From NCBI RefSeq assembly GCF_008580665.1, contig NZ_BKDJ01000004.1, forward strand, positions 166,184 through 230,183: a stretch of DNA of 64,000 nt, in the 5' to 3' direction. The notes under the pieces are model-generated. The model saw only the letters and a program-made list of their open reading frames with translations, did not search any database and had not been told where the DNA came from. Source of the DNA: Zafaria cholistanensis (GTDB lineage: Bacteria > Actinomycetota > Actinomycetes > Actinomycetales > Micrococcaceae). Within the stretch, counting starts at the first letter, position 1. Each line of letters opens with the position of its first letter. The translations under genes were made by a program, and so were the position numbers. This document shows positions 1 to 9,484 of the stretch, piece after piece.

Positions 1-728
1 ACGACGTCGCCCTGGTGCTCGGCTCCGGCTGGGGCGGAGCCGCCGGCCTGCTCGGGGAGACCACGCACACCCTCCAGGCCGCGGACCTTCCCGGATTCAA
101 TCCCCCCACCGTGGCCGGGCACGCCGGCACGGTTCTCTCGGTCCTTACCCCCGCGGGCCGGCGGGTCCTGGTGCTGGGAGCCCGCACCCACTACTACGAG
201 GGCCGGGGCGTGCGCGCCGTCGCCCACGGGGTGCGCACCGCCGCCGCCGCCGGCTGCTCCGTTGTGGTGCTGACCAACGGGTGCGGCGGGCTCAACCCGG
301 ACTGGCCCGCGGGGACCCCGGTCCTGATCCGTGACCACATCAACCTCACCGCCGCCTCCCCGCTGGAGGGAGCGACCTTCGTGGACCTCACGGACCTCTA
401 CTCCCGGCGCCTGCGCGGCATCGCCCGCGAGGTGGACCCGACGCTGGAGGAAGGCGTGTACGCCCAGTTCACCGGCCCCCACTACGAAACCCCGGCGGAG
501 GTCCAGTACGCCCGGCGCATCGGGGCGGACCTGGTGGGCATGTCCACCGCGCTGGAGGCCATTGCCGCCCGCCATGCCGGGCTGGAGGTCCTCGGTGTGT
601 CCCTGGTCACCAACCTCGCCGCCGGGATCAGCCCGGCCCCGCTGAGCCACGCGGAGGTCATCGAGGCCGGCCTGGCCGCCGGGCCGCGGATTTCCCGGCT
701 GCTCGCCGACATCGTCGGCCGCCTGTAG
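1..728 (+). CDS. purine nucleoside phosphorylase, 5' truncated by window edge
   Basis: Cytosolic enzyme that splits purine (deoxy)nucleosides with phosphate into free base and (deoxy)ribose-1-phosphate. The reading frame is already open at base 3 ([11 protein letters not shown]), so the true start lies upstream and only about 240 residues are visible. Family landmarks are the glycine-rich phosphate loop LGSGWG, the GARTHYYEG segment, NGCGGLN, and the base-binding GPHYETPAE and VGMSTALEA segments, typical of the trimeric type I family. The stop at 726-728 is only 12 bases before the GTG of the phosphosugar mutase. With deoC further down this makes a purine-nucleoside catabolic operon. Family call is secure; the exact substrate range is not readable. 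Confidence 0.93.
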   Translation, partial: DVALVLGSGWGGAAGLLGETTHTLQAADLPGFNPPTVAGHAGTVLSVLTPAGRRVLVLGARTHYYEGRGVRAVAHGVRTAAAAGCSVVVLTNGCGGLNPDWPAGTPVLIRDHINLTAASPLEGATFVDLTDLYSRRLRGIAREVDPTLEEGVYAQFTGPHYETPAEVQYARRIGADLVGMSTALEAIAARHAGLEVLGVSLVTNLAAGISPAPLSHAEVIEAGLAAGPRISRLLADIVGRL

Positions 729-740
729 GGAGGCACACCC

Positions 741-2513
741 GTGAACACCACCGCTGCAGAGACCGCCGCACTGCTTGCCCGGGCCCGGGCCTGGGCCGCC
801 GAAGACCCGGATCCGGAAACCGCCGAACAGCTGCTCGCGCTCGCCGCCGCGGCCGAGGGGAACGGCGCCGGCTCCGGGGCCGGGCGCGACCTCGCCCTGC
901 GAGACCTCGCCGACCGCTTCGCCGGGCCGCTCGCGTTCGGCACCGCCGGGCTGCGCGCGGCACTGGGGGCGGGACCCAACCGCATGAACCGGGCCGTCGT
1001 GCGGCGCACCGCGGCGGGCCTGGCCCGGTACCTCCTCCGCCAGGCGGGGGACGCCTATGTGCCCAGCGCCGTCGTCGGCTTCGACGCCCGGCACAAGTCC
1101 GAGGCCTTCGCGCTGGACACCGCCGCGGTGTTCACCGCCGCGGGCATCGAGACCTTCCTGCTGCCCTCCCCCCTGCCCACCCCGGTCCTGGCGTGGGCGG
1201 TGCGCGCGCTGGAATGCGAAGCCGGGGTCATGGTGACCGCCAGCCACAACCCTCCGCAGGACAACGGGTACAAGGTCTACCTCGGAGGCGAAATGGCGCC
1301 CGGCGACGGCGAGGGAGCCCAGATCGTGTCCCCGGCCGACCGCGAGATCGCCGCGCTGATCGACCATGACGCCCCGCTGGGCTCGATCCCCCTGGCCGGG
1401 GCCGGCTGGACGGTGCTGCCCGGCGCCGGGGAACCCGGTGACCTGGCGGCCCGCTACGTCTCCGACGTCGCGGCCCTGGCCTCCGCCGGTTCCTCCCCCG
1501 ACGGTCCGGGGCGCGGGCTGCGGATCGTGTTCACCCCGATGCACGGGGTCGGCGGGGAAACCCTCTCCCGGGTGTTCGCCGCGGCCGGATTCACGGACGT
1601 GGCGCCGGTGGACGCGCAGGCGGCCCCGGACCCGGACTTCCCCACCGTGGATTTTCCGAACCCGGAGGAGCCGGGGGCGATGGATTTGGCACTGGCCCAG
1701 GCGGAGTCCTCCGCGGCGGACCTGGTGATTGCCACCGACCCCGACGCGGACCGCTGCGCCGTCGGCGCCGAGTTCCCCGGGGAGGGCTGGAGGATGCTGC
1801 GCGGGGACGAGGTCGGTTCGCTGCTGGGCGCGTACCTGGCCCCGCGCTTCCGGGCGGAGGCGGAGGGCGCAGGCCGGCCGGTGTTCGCGAACTCGATCGT
1901 TTCCTCCCGCCAGTTGGGGCGCATCGCCGCGGCCCACGGGTTGGAGCACCGCACCACGCTGACCGGTTTCAAGTGGATCGCCCGGGTCCCCGGGCTGGCT
2001 TACGGCTACGAGGAAGCGCTGGGCTACTGCGTCGCCCCGGACCTGGTGCGGGATAAGGACGGGATCTCCGCCGCGCTGCTGGTGGCTGAGCTGGCCGCGG
2101 ATCTGAAGCACGAGGGCCGCTCCCTGCCCGAGGCCCTGGACGAACTGGCGCTGGTCCACGGGCTGTACGCCACCGACCAGCTCTCCGTGCGGGTCGCTTC
2201 GCTGGATCTGCTGGGCGCCATGATGGGGCGCCTGCGCGCGCATCCCCCGGCCTCGCTCGCCGGCTCGGAGGTGGTCTCCGCGCTGGACCTGGCCGAGGGC
2301 GGCCAGCTGCCGCCCACCGAAGGCATGTGCTTCCTGGCCGCGGACGACACCCGCGTGATCGTGCGTCCCAGCGGCACCGAGCCCAAGCTCAAGTGCTACC
2401 TCGAGGTGACCGCGGCGGTGGGCGCGGCCGACGAGCTGCCCGCCGCCCGGGCCGCCGCCCGCGAACGCCTGGAGGCGGTCCGCCGCGACGTGGAGGAGGC
2501 CCTCGGACTTTAG
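741..2513 (+). CDS. phosphosugar mutase (phosphoglucomutase/phosphomannomutase family)
   Basis: 590-residue alpha-D-phosphohexomutase. The phosphoserine loop TASHNPPQDNGYK (Ser near residue 168), the metal-binding DPDADR (about 332-337), the sugar-specificity loop GYEEALGY and the C-terminal phosphate-binding RPSGTEPK are all present, so the enzyme should be active. GTG start at 741 is preceded by GGGAGG at 728-733. Because it lies between purine nucleoside phosphorylase and deoC, a likely job is moving phosphate between C1 and C5 of (deoxy)ribose (phosphopentomutase-like activity of a PGM/PMM2-type enzyme) so that the sugar can enter central metabolism. That substrate assignment is inference; a glucose or mannose mutase remains possible. 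Confidence 0.9.
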   Translation: MNTTAAETAALLARARAWAAEDPDPETAEQLLALAAAAEGNGAGSGAGRDLALRDLADRFAGPLAFGTAGLRAALGAGPNRMNRAVVRRTAAGLARYLLRQAGDAYVPSAVVGFDARHKSEAFALDTAAVFTAAGIETFLLPSPLPTPVLAWAVRALECEAGVMVTASHNPPQDNGYKVYLGGEMAPGDGEGAQIVSPADREIAALIDHDAPLGSIPLAGAGWTVLPGAGEPGDLAARYVSDVAALASAGSSPDGPGRGLRIVFTPMHGVGGETLSRVFAAAGFTDVAPVDAQAAPDPDFPTVDFPNPEEPGAMDLALAQAESSAADLVIATDPDADRCAVGAEFPGEGWRMLRGDEVGSLLGAYLAPRFRAEAEGAGRPVFANSIVSSRQLGRIAAAHGLEHRTTLTGFKWIARVPGLAYGYEEALGYCVAPDLVRDKDGISAALLVAELAADLKHEGRSLPEALDELALVHGLYATDQLSVRVASLDLLGAMMGRLRAHPPASLAGSEVVSALDLAEGGQLPPTEGMCFLAADDTRVIVRPSGTEPKLKCYLEVTAAVGAADELPAARAAARERLEAVRRDVEEALGL

Positions 2514-2591
2514 GGCCCCGGCCCCACCGCCCGCCGCCGGCGGGCACCCCACTCCCACACCCCGAGCTCCCCAACCCCAGGAGGGTCCGCC

Positions 2592-3278
2592 ATGGAACCA
2601 ACCACAGGCCGCGACGTCGCCGGCTACATCGACCACACGCTGCTGAGGCCGGACGCCTCGCGCGACGAGATCCTGAAACTGTGCGGCGAAGCCATCGACC
2701 ACGGATTCAAGGCGGTGTGCGTGAACCCCATCTGGGTCGCCACGGCCAAGCGGGCACTGGCCGGCTCGGGGGTGCTGACCTGCTCGGTGGCCGGCTTCCC
2801 GTTGGGGGCCTCCACCACCGCCGCCAAGGCGTTTGAGGCCGCCGAGGCCGTTGCCAACGGGGCCGACGAGGTCGACATGGTCATCGACATCGCCGCGGCC
2901 AGGCGCGGGGACCGGGCGGCGCTGGAGCGCGACATCGCCGGGGTCGTTTCCCCGGTGCACGCCGGCGGGGCGATCCTCAAGGTGATCATCGAAACCTCGC
3001 TGCTGAACGAACATGCCAAGGTCCTCGCCTGCGAAGCCGCCGCGGCCGCGGGCGCCGACTTCGTCAAGACCTCCACCGGGTTCGCCGGCGGCGGCGCCAC
3101 GGTCACGGACGTCGCCCTGATGCGCCTCACCGTCGGGCCGAAAATGGGGGTGAAGGCCTCCGGCGGAGTGCGCACGCTCGCGGACGCGCTGGCGCTGATC
3201 AAGGCCGGGGCCACGCGGCTCGGGGCCAGCTCCGGAGTTGCTATTGTTGGAGGAGAACAGGGCGCCCCCGGGTACTGA
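2592..3278 (+). CDS. deoC: deoxyribose-phosphate aldolase
   Basis: Cleaves 2-deoxyribose-5-phosphate to glyceraldehyde-3-phosphate and acetaldehyde. It is 228 residues, the usual DeoC length. The Schiff-base lysine lies in FVKTSTGF (Lys159), with partner acids in DEVDMVID (about 92-99), the second lysine in VKASGGVR (Lys188) and the phosphate-binding GASSGVAI near the C-terminus. ATG start follows an AGGAGG box at 2580-2585. It is the third gene of a same-strand run with the nucleoside phosphorylase and mutase, which explains its role as the last step of deoxynucleoside breakdown. A 78-base gap from the mutase leaves room for a separate promoter. Confidence 0.95.
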   Translation: MEPTTGRDVAGYIDHTLLRPDASRDEILKLCGEAIDHGFKAVCVNPIWVATAKRALAGSGVLTCSVAGFPLGASTTAAKAFEAAEAVANGADEVDMVIDIAAARRGDRAALERDIAGVVSPVHAGGAILKVIIETSLLNEHAKVLACEAAAAAGADFVKTSTGFAGGGATVTDVALMRLTVGPKMGVKASGGVRTLADALALIKAGATRLGASSGVAIVGGEQGAPGY

Positions 3279-3334
3279 CGCGCACGCCGCGGCCCCGGAC
3301 GCCGGATTTCAACAGGATTTCAAGGGAGAACGCT

Positions 3335-3580
3335 GTGTACTCGAACGGCAAGAACAAGGCCTATTCCGGCCAGGGCAACTTCGTTGGCAATTTCATCGCC
3401 TTCCTGGTGATGTTTGCCCTCCTGGTGGGGTCGTTCTTCGTGCTGTCCCTGTGGACGCTGGAGAACGCCTGGGTTCCGGGCCTGCTCTGCCTGCTGATGG
3501 CCGGCCTCGCCTTTGCCATCCCGCAGCACGTCCTGGGCCGCTCCCGGAGCACCAAGGAGCTCATGGAGGACCAGAAGTAG
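3335..3580 (+). CDS. small membrane protein, two TM helices
   Basis: 81 residues. The N-terminal 15 residues are polar (YSNGKNKAYSGQGN), followed by hydrophobic segments at about 17-39 and 46-63 and a short charged tail (RSRSTKELMEDQK), which predicts a two-pass inner-membrane protein. GTG start at 3335 has a GGGAGA box 6-12 bases upstream. It sits 56 bases after deoC and ends just before a strong hairpin terminator, so it may be the last gene of the nucleoside operon or have its own promoter. I do not recognise a characterised family; no enzymatic motif is visible. Confidence 0.75.
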   Translation: MYSNGKNKAYSGQGNFVGNFIAFLVMFALLVGSFFVLSLWTLENAWVPGLLCLLMAGLAFAIPQHVLGRSRSTKELMEDQK

Positions 3581-3606
3581 CACCGGTCGCACCGCCTGCC
3601 CGCAGG

Positions 3607-3647
3607 CGCCGCAGGACCCCCGCCGGACCGGCGGGGGTCCTGCGGCG
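3607..3647 (+). terminator. perfect 19-bp hairpin terminator
   Basis: Arms at 3607-3625 and 3629-3647 pair perfectly over 19 bp with a 3-base loop, 26 bases after the stop of the small membrane protein. Only a short TTAAA follows, not a long T run, as is common for actinobacterial terminators. It separates the nucleoside operon from the YtxH-like gene. Confidence 0.85.
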
Positions 3648-3749
3648 TTAAACGGGCCCGGACCGGCACCGGACTGCGTGACCGGAACGGCCGGGGCGGC
3701 TAGGGTTGTGTCCTGGACCTGCCCCGTTCCAACCCTGAGGAGGCTTGAC

Positions 3750-4001
3750 ATGCGCATTCTGACGTTTCTCGCAGGCGCCGCGACCGGCTACGTGCTGGGC
3801 ACCCGCTCCGGACGCGGCTCCTACGACAAGATGATGGCCAAGGCCCAGCAGTTGTGGGACGACCCGCGCACCCAGCAGCGCATCGATGCCATGGAGGACA
3901 GCCTGAGGGCCAAGTCCCCGGCGGTGGGAGAGGTTGTCGAAAGCGCCGTCTCGACGGTCTCCCGCAAGCTCCACGAACCCCAGGCCACCTCCCTGTCCTG
4001 A
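3750..4001 (+). CDS. YtxH-like small envelope protein
   Basis: 83 residues. It begins MRILTFLAGAATGYVLGTRSG, a short hydrophobic N-terminal anchor ending in the Gly-rich G-YVLG-R-G pattern seen in YtxH/DUF-type general stress proteins. An amphipathic, probably helical tail follows (KMMAKAQQLWDDPRTQQRIDAM). ATG at 3750 is preceded by a strong GAGGAGG box at 3737-3743, which favours this start over an upstream in-frame one. It is monocistronic, between a terminator and the universal stress protein gene. Function is unknown; association with stress response is only suggested by the neighbour. Confidence 0.72.
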   Translation: MRILTFLAGAATGYVLGTRSGRGSYDKMMAKAQQLWDDPRTQQRIDAMEDSLRAKSPAVGEVVESAVSTVSRKLHEPQATSLS

Positions 4002-4155
4002 GGTTCGCGGTCTTCGCGGACGATTTCCCGGCCAGGGCTCCGCTTCGGGGGGCTGCCCACGTACGCTGGATTCGGGCCCGGCGCAGCAGGGCGCCCGGCG
4101 CCACCGATGGAAGCACCCCCCCAGGGAAGCACCGCCGAGGAAAGCGAGGAACAGG

Positions 4156-4593
4156 ATGACCGAGGCATTTGGACCGCGTGGCCGCATCGTGGTCGGCGTG
4201 GATGGCTCCCCCCAGTCGGTTGCGGCCCTGCGCTACGCGCGCACGCTGGCCGACGCGCTGGGGCACGCCGTGGAGGTCGTGGGCGCGTGGCAGGCCCGCA
4301 CGAGTTTCGAGCAGTACGCGCCCACCAACTGGGACCCGGAGGCGGATGCCCGCGCCGTCGTCGACCAGGCCGTCCGGGAGGCCTTTGGGGATGAGCCGCC
4401 CGCCGGGCTGACCGTGCGCATGGAGATGGGATCCCCCACCCAGGTCCTGATCAACGCCAGCGAAGGCGCCGAGATGCTCGTGGTGGGCACGCGCGGCCGC
4501 GGCGGGTTCAAGGGCATGCTCCTGGGCTCCGTCTCCACCTCGGTGGCCTCGCACGCCAAATGCCCGGTGGTCATCGCCCACGGCACCATGTAG
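4156..4593 (+). CDS. universal stress protein, ATP-binding type
   Basis: 145-residue single UspA domain. It opens RIVVGVDGSPQS, the first beta strand and Asp of the fold. The C-terminal nucleotide loop GTRGRGGFKGMLLGSVS fits the G-x2-G-x9-G-(S/T) pattern of ATP-binding Usp proteins, so it should bind ATP rather than be the non-binding subtype. ATG at 4156 has AGCGAGGAA about 8 bases upstream; the longer open frame upstream lacks such a site. It is convergent with mfd, with 65 bases between the stops and no obvious hairpin there. Confidence 0.9.
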   Translation: MTEAFGPRGRIVVGVDGSPQSVAALRYARTLADALGHAVEVVGAWQARTSFEQYAPTNWDPEADARAVVDQAVREAFGDEPPAGLTVRMEMGSPTQVLINASEGAEMLVVGTRGRGGFKGMLLGSVSTSVASHAKCPVVIAHGTM

Positions 4594-4658
4594 TTCCGGC
4601 ACTATCCAGCACGGAGCCACGCAGCACCGGAACCATGCAGCACCGCCTGCCTGGAGGC

Positions 4659-7600
4659 TCAGTCCTCGAAGATGTTCCCCACGACCTCCCCCGCCCAGGC
4701 GAGGATTTCGGCGTCGACCTTGTCGCGACCGCCCACCGGAGCGGTCTTGGGCTTGGGGACCAGCACCGCATTCAGGGCCGGTTTCACCTGCGCCCCCTTG
4801 TACATCCGGGCCAGGCGCATCTGGCGGGACTCGGGCAGGTCTGCCGGGGCGAACTTGATGAAGTTGCCCTGCATGGCCACGTCCGTCAGCCCGGCCGCCC
4901 GCGCGCGCACCCGGAACCGCGCCACCTCCACCAGGTTCACCACCGGGGCCGGCGGCTCGCCGTAGCGGTCCACCAGCTCCTCCACGACCGCGTCGATCGC
5001 TTCGGCGTCCTGCGCGGCGGCCAGCTTGCGGTAGGCCTCCAGGCGCAACCGCTCCCCCGGCACGTAGTCGTGCGGCAGGTGGGCGTTGATGGGCAGCTCG
5101 ATCTTCATGTCCGCGGGCTTGTCCTCCGCCTCGCCCTTGAACTCTGCCACCGCCTCGCCAACCAGCCTGATGTACAGGTCGAACCCGACACCGGCGATGT
5201 GGCCGGACTGCTCGCCGCCGAGCAGGTTGCCGGCCCCGCGGATCTCCAGGTCCTTCATGGCCAGCTGGAAGCCGGAGCCCAGCTCATTGTGGGCGGCCAC
5301 CGCCTTCAGGCGCTCCAGCGCGACCTCCCCCAGCGGCTTCTCCGCGTTCCAGAGGAAGTAGGCGTAGGCGCGCTCGCGCCCGCGTCCCACGCGCCCGCGC
5401 AGCTGGTGCAGCTGGGACAGCCCGTAGGCGTCGGCGCGGTCCACGATCAGGGTGTTGGCGTTGGAGATGTCCAGGCCGGTCTCGATGATGGTGGTGGAAA
5501 CGAGCACGTCAAACTTCCGCTCCCAGAAGTCCACGATGATCTGCTCCAGCCGGGCCTCGCTCATTTTGCCGTGGGCGACCTCCACCCGCGCCTCCGGAAC
5601 GAGTTCGCGCAGCTGCGCGGCGACCTTGTCGATGGAGGAGACGCGGTTGTGCACGAAGAACACCTGTCCCTCGCGCATCAGCTCGCGCCGGATCGCCGCG
5701 GTGACCTGCCGGTCCGTGTAGGGGCCGACGTAGGTCAGGACGGGGTGCCGTTCCTCCGGCGGGGTGGCCAGCGTCGAGGTTTCGCGGATGCCGGTCAGCG
5801 ACATCTCCAGCGTGCGCGGGATCGGAGTGGCGGACATGGCCAGCACGTCCACATTGGTGCGCATCTTCTTCAGCGCTTCCTTGTGCTCGACGCCGAAGCG
5901 CTGCTCCTCGTCGACCACGACCAGCCCCAGGTCCTTGAACTGGACCTCCTTGGAGAGGAGCCGGTGGGTGCCGACCACCACGTCCACGGACCCGTTCCGC
6001 AGCCCCTCCACGACCTCCTTGGCCTCCTTGGCCGTCTGGAAGCGGGAGAGCGAGCGCACCCGCACGGGGAAGCCGGAGAACCTCTCGGTGAACGTCTCGT
6101 GGTGCTGGCGCGCCAGCAGGGTGGTGGGCACCAGCACGGCCACCTGCTTGCCATCCTGGACGGCCTTGAACGCGGCCCTGACGGCGATCTCCGTCTTGCC
6201 GAATCCGACGTCGCCGGAGACCAGCCGGTCCATCGGGACCTCGCGCTCCATATCCGCCTTGACCTCGTTGATGGTGGTCAGCTGGTCGGGGGTCTCGGTG
6301 AAGGGGAAGGCCTCCTCGAGCTCGTGCTGCCACGGGGTGTCCTTCTGGAAGGCGTGTCCCCGCGCGGCCATGCGCGCCGAGTACAGCCTGATCAGCTCGC
6401 CGGCGATCTCCTTGACGGCCCTGCGCGCCTTGGACTTGGTGCTGGACCAGTCCGCGCCGCCCATCTTGGACAGCGCCGGGGTCTCGCCGCCGACGTAGCG
6501 GGTGACCTGGTCCAGCTGGTCGGTGGGCACGAAGAGCCTGTCGCCGGGGGCCCCGCGCTTGGACGGCGCGTACTCCAGCACCATGTATTCGCGCACGCCC
6601 GCATCCCCGGAACCGGTGGCGACCCTGCGCTGGATGAGCTCGACGAACCTGGCGATCCCGTGCTGCTCGTGCACCACGAAGTCCCCCTCCGCCAGCTGCA
6701 GGGGGTCCACGGCGTTGCGCCGCCGGGCGGCCAGCTTGCGTCCGCTCTTGGCGGCATAGGCGCTGGAGCGTCCCAGCAGGTCGGCCTCGGTGAGCAGGCC
6801 CAGCTTGAGTCCGTCGAAGACGAAGCCGCGTCCGGCGACCGCCGTGGTGATCTCGATGATGCCCGGCTGCGGAGGGGCATCGAGCGAAGGCACCCGGTGG
6901 CAGGGGATACCGGCGTCGTGGAAGAGCTCGGCCAGGCGCTGGGCCGGCCCCGGGCCGTCGGTGACCACCACGACGCGCCAGTCCTCGCGCACGCGCGAGC
7001 CGATGAACTCCATCATCTCGGCGACGTCGCCCTGGTAGCCGCGCGGTTCGCGGGCGGCCAGCCGGATGGTGTCCACGTCCGGGAGCAGCTCCTCGTCCTG
7101 CCCCAGCGAGGTGACCGACCACCAGCTGACTCCGGCTTCCAGCGCGGTGGCGCGGGTGTCTGCGAGCGTGGCGAAATTTCCGGCGTCCAGGGAGGCGGAA
7201 ACCCCTTCGGCCTGCAGCAGGTCCACCGGGGCCGCGCCGCCGTCGGAGGCGGTGGACCAGGCCGCCGCGAGGAACTCCGCGTTGGTTTCGGACAGGTCGT
7301 GGGCGCGCGTGCGCACCCGTTCGGGCTCCATGACGACGGCGATGGAGCCGCGCGGCAGCTGCCCGACGAACGGGACCATCGCGTCCACCAGCACCGGGGC
7401 CAGGGACTCCATGCCCTCCACCGCGATACCGCCGGCGATCTTCTCCAGCATGTCCGCGGCGGCCGGCATCGCCGCCTTCAGCTTTGCCGCCCGGCTCATC
7501 ACCGAGGGGGTGATCAGCAGTTCGCGGCACGGCGGGGCGTGCAGTTCGGCCGGCCCGGCCGGTCCGTCCTCCCCGGCGGCGAAGGAACGCTGGTCGGCGA

Positions 7601-8267
7601 CGGCGAACCAGCGCATCTGCTCGACCTCGTCCCCGAAGAACTCGATGCGCACCGGGTGGTCCTCGGTGGGCGGGAACACGTCGAGGATACCGCCGCGTAC
7701 CGCGAACTCGCCGCGGTGGGTCACCATGTCCACGCGCGCATAGGCCGCCGCCGCCAGTTCCCGCACCAGGTCCCCGAACGGCTTTTCCTGCCCCACCCTC
7801 ACATCCACGGGCGAGAGGTCGCCGAGCCCGGCGACCAGCGGCTGCACCACCGACCGGATCGGAGCCACCACGACCTTCAGCGTGCCGTCCGGGTGCGCGA
7901 GCCGGCGGAGCACGGAGAGCCGGCGGCCCACCGTATCCGAACGCGGGGACAGCCGTTCGTGCGGCAGCGTCTCCCAGTTCGGGAACAGCGCGACGGCCTC
8001 GGCCGGCAGGTAGCAGCCCAGTGCCGCCTCAAGGTCCTCGGCCTCGCGCCCGGTGGCGGTGATGGCCAGCACGACGGCGTCCGCGCCGCCGGCCCCCGCC
8101 GCGGCCAGGCCGTCGACGGTTTCCGCGACCAGGGCCGCGCGCAGCCCGGGCGGGGCGGCGACCTCAAGGCCGGGGCTGCGTTCCGCGAAGGGACGCGCAG
8201 CGTGGGCGCGCACGCGGGCATAGGAGGGATCGGCCGCGAGGGCGGCGCGGAGTCCAGCAAGAGCCAT
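4659..8267 (-). CDS. mfd: transcription-repair coupling factor
   Basis: 1202-residue ATP-dependent translocase that removes RNA polymerase stalled at DNA lesions and recruits UvrA. Domains run as expected: a UvrB-like N-terminal third, a CarD/RID RNA-polymerase-interaction domain (about 460-560, EGDFVVHEQHGIARF then FVPTDQLDQV), a superfamily 2 helicase core with Walker A GDVGFGKTE, motif DEEQRFG and a TSAT-like MSATPIPRTLEMS, then the TRCF C-terminal domain. The start at 8267 (MALAGLRAAL) is chosen because GGAAGGA lies about 10 bases upstream and typical homologues begin here; an in-frame start 19 codons earlier has no site. The opposite strand is open over nearly the whole gene because of GC skew. 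Confidence 0.97.
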   Translation of the reverse strand: MALAGLRAALAADPSYARVRAHAARPFAERSPGLEVAAPPGLRAALVAETVDGLAAAGAGGADAVVLAITATGREAEDLEAALGCYLPAEAVALFPNWETLPHERLSPRSDTVGRRLSVLRRLAHPDGTLKVVVAPIRSVVQPLVAGLGDLSPVDVRVGQEKPFGDLVRELAAAAYARVDMVTHRGEFAVRGGILDVFPPTEDHPVRIEFFGDEVEQMRWFAVADQRSFAAGEDGPAGPAELHAPPCRELLITPSVMSRAAKLKAAMPAAADMLEKIAGGIAVEGMESLAPVLVDAMVPFVGQLPRGSIAVVMEPERVRTRAHDLSETNAEFLAAAWSTASDGGAAPVDLLQAEGVSASLDAGNFATLADTRATALEAGVSWWSVTSLGQDEELLPDVDTIRLAAREPRGYQGDVAEMMEFIGSRVREDWRVVVVTDGPGPAQRLAELFHDAGIPCHRVPSLDAPPQPGIIEITTAVAGRGFVFDGLKLGLLTEADLLGRSSAYAAKSGRKLAARRRNAVDPLQLAEGDFVVHEQHGIARFVELIQRRVATGSGDAGVREYMVLEYAPSKRGAPGDRLFVPTDQLDQVTRYVGGETPALSKMGGADWSSTKSKARRAVKEIAGELIRLYSARMAARGHAFQKDTPWQHELEEAFPFTETPDQLTTINEVKADMEREVPMDRLVSGDVGFGKTEIAVRAAFKAVQDGKQVAVLVPTTLLARQHHETFTERFSGFPVRVRSLSRFQTAKEAKEVVEGLRNGSVDVVVGTHRLLSKEVQFKDLGLVVVDEEQRFGVEHKEALKKMRTNVDVLAMSATPIPRTLEMSLTGIRETSTLATPPEERHPVLTYVGPYTDRQVTAAIRRELMREGQVFFVHNRVSSIDKVAAQLRELVPEARVEVAHGKMSEARLEQIIVDFWERKFDVLVSTTIIETGLDISNANTLIVDRADAYGLSQLHQLRGRVGRGRERAYAYFLWNAEKPLGEVALERLKAVAAHNELGSGFQLAMKDLEIRGAGNLLGGEQSGHIAGVGFDLYIRLVGEAVAEFKGEAEDKPADMKIELPINAHLPHDYVPGERLRLEAYRKLAAAQDAEAIDAVVEELVDRYGEPPAPVVNLVEVARFRVRARAAGLTDVAMQGNFIKFAPADLPESRQMRLARMYKGAQVKPALNAVLVPKPKTAPVGGRDKVDAEILAWAGEVVGNIFED

Positions 8268-8479
8268 GGGGCGGTGTTCCTTCCGGGGGCACGGCGGAGC
8301 GCACGTGGAGCCCGGAACCGTCATCGACTCCCGGGCCGTTAACAGCCTACCGCCGGTCCGGGCGCGCCCGCCCGGGAGGAGCCCGCGCCCCCGCCTTCCT
8401 CCCGCCCGCCGGCGCTCGCGGCGGGTCCCGCGGCGGGTACGCTTAGGTTACGAAATCACAACGATGGAGGAACGCCACC

Positions 8480-8980
8480 ATGGCCCTGAACGCCACCACC
8501 ACCCTGCCCTACACCCCCGCCGAAGTGGTCGCCACCCTGACCGACCGCGCCTTCGTGGAGCACCTGGGGACCCAGGTCGGCGGCACGCTGAAGGACTTCA
8601 CGGTATCCGGGGATCCGGCCGGCGCGTTCGAGGCCGTCACGGTGCGCAGCGTCCCGACCGGACGCCTTCCGGAAATCGCCCGCAAGTTCGTCGGCGCCTC
8701 GGTGGACGTCACCCAGCGCGAGGCCTGGTCCGCCCCGGCCGCCGACGGTTCCCGCGAGGCCGCGGTGACCGTCGAGGTCTCCGGCATCCCGGTGAACGTT
8801 TCGGCCGTCCAGCGCGTAGTTGCCGCGGCCGAAGGCAGCCGCGTGGACCTGGAGGGAGAGGTCTCCTCCGGCATCCCGTTCCTGGGCGGAAAGATCGCCA
8901 CCGCGGCCGAGCCGTTCGTGGGCAAGGCCCTGAACCTGCAGGCCGCCCAGGCCAAGGCGTGGCTGGACCGCCAGGCCTAG
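8480..8980 (+). CDS. DUF2505 family protein
   Basis: 166 residues matching the actinobacterial DUF2505 family, an SRPBCC-like fold with no known activity. The N-terminal ALNATTTLPYTPAEVVATL resembles the start of lipid- or ligand-binding START-like domains, and the C-terminus (KIATAAEPFVGKALNLQ) is amphipathic helix. ATG at 8480 follows TGGAGGA at 8464-8470. It is divergent from mfd across a 212-base region that must hold both promoters. The VanZ-like gene follows in the same reading frame directly after the TAG stop. Confidence 0.82.
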   Translation: MALNATTTLPYTPAEVVATLTDRAFVEHLGTQVGGTLKDFTVSGDPAGAFEAVTVRSVPTGRLPEIARKFVGASVDVTQREAWSAPAADGSREAAVTVEVSGIPVNVSAVQRVVAAAEGSRVDLEGEVSSGIPFLGGKIATAAEPFVGKALNLQAAQAKAWLDRQA

Positions 8981-9040
8981 GCGGAAATCCTGCTACGGCG
9001 CAAGCGCACCCTGCTGGGCCACCTGCCGCTGGCGCGGCGG

Positions 9041-9484
9041 GTGGCCTGGCTCGCCGTACCCACCGCCGGATACGCGGTGTGCCTGTTCCTGGTGGTCTTT
9101 TGGCCCGTGCCTGTGGACCGCGACGCAGGCGCGGGGCTGCTGCGCGGCCTGGACTGGCTGCACCGGCACGGGATCCCGCAGTGGTTCGACTACGCGCTGG
9201 TCGAATGGCTGGCCAACGTGGCGATGTTCGTGCCGTTCGGCTTCCTGCTCGCGGCCGCCCTGCCGCTGCCCTACTGGTGGCTTGCCCTGCTGGCCGCCGC
9301 GGGCGCCAGCGCCGGCATCGAATGGGCCCAACGCGAGCTGCTGCCGGAGCGGTACCCCTCGGCGGCCGACATCGCCGCCAACACGCTCGGAGCCCTGGTA
9401 GGGATCGGGTTGTGCGGCCTCCTGCTGCTGGCCGCTGCGGCCGGACCTAGAAGGCGCGCCAGTCGGACGGCGGCCAGGCCTTGA
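9041..9484 (+). CDS. VanZ-like membrane protein
   Basis: 147 residues with about four hydrophobic helices and the VanZ hallmark segments WLHRHGIPQWF, EWLANVAMFVPFGFLL and GIEWAQ followed by R-SAADIAANTLGA. The family is linked to teicoplanin-type resistance in one case, but most members have unknown roles in the envelope. The start is uncertain: the frame is open from the DUF2505 stop at 8980, with no ATG, GTG or TTG before the GTG at 9041 and no convincing ribosome site there, so translation may be coupled. The stop at 9484 lies 38 bases inside the converging lepB gene. Confidence 0.8.
   Translation: MAWLAVPTAGYAVCLFLVVFWPVPVDRDAGAGLLRGLDWLHRHGIPQWFDYALVEWLANVAMFVPFGFLLAAALPLPYWWLALLAAAGASAGIEWAQRELLPERYPSAADIAANTLGALVGIGLCGLLLLAAAAGPRRRASRTAARP

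Noticed and set aside
4560..8342. 1260-codon open frame on the plus strand opposite mfd
   Set aside because: Translation is Arg/Gly/His/Gln-rich with no domain, and it exactly shadows a clear mfd gene; it is an effect of GC-rich codon use.
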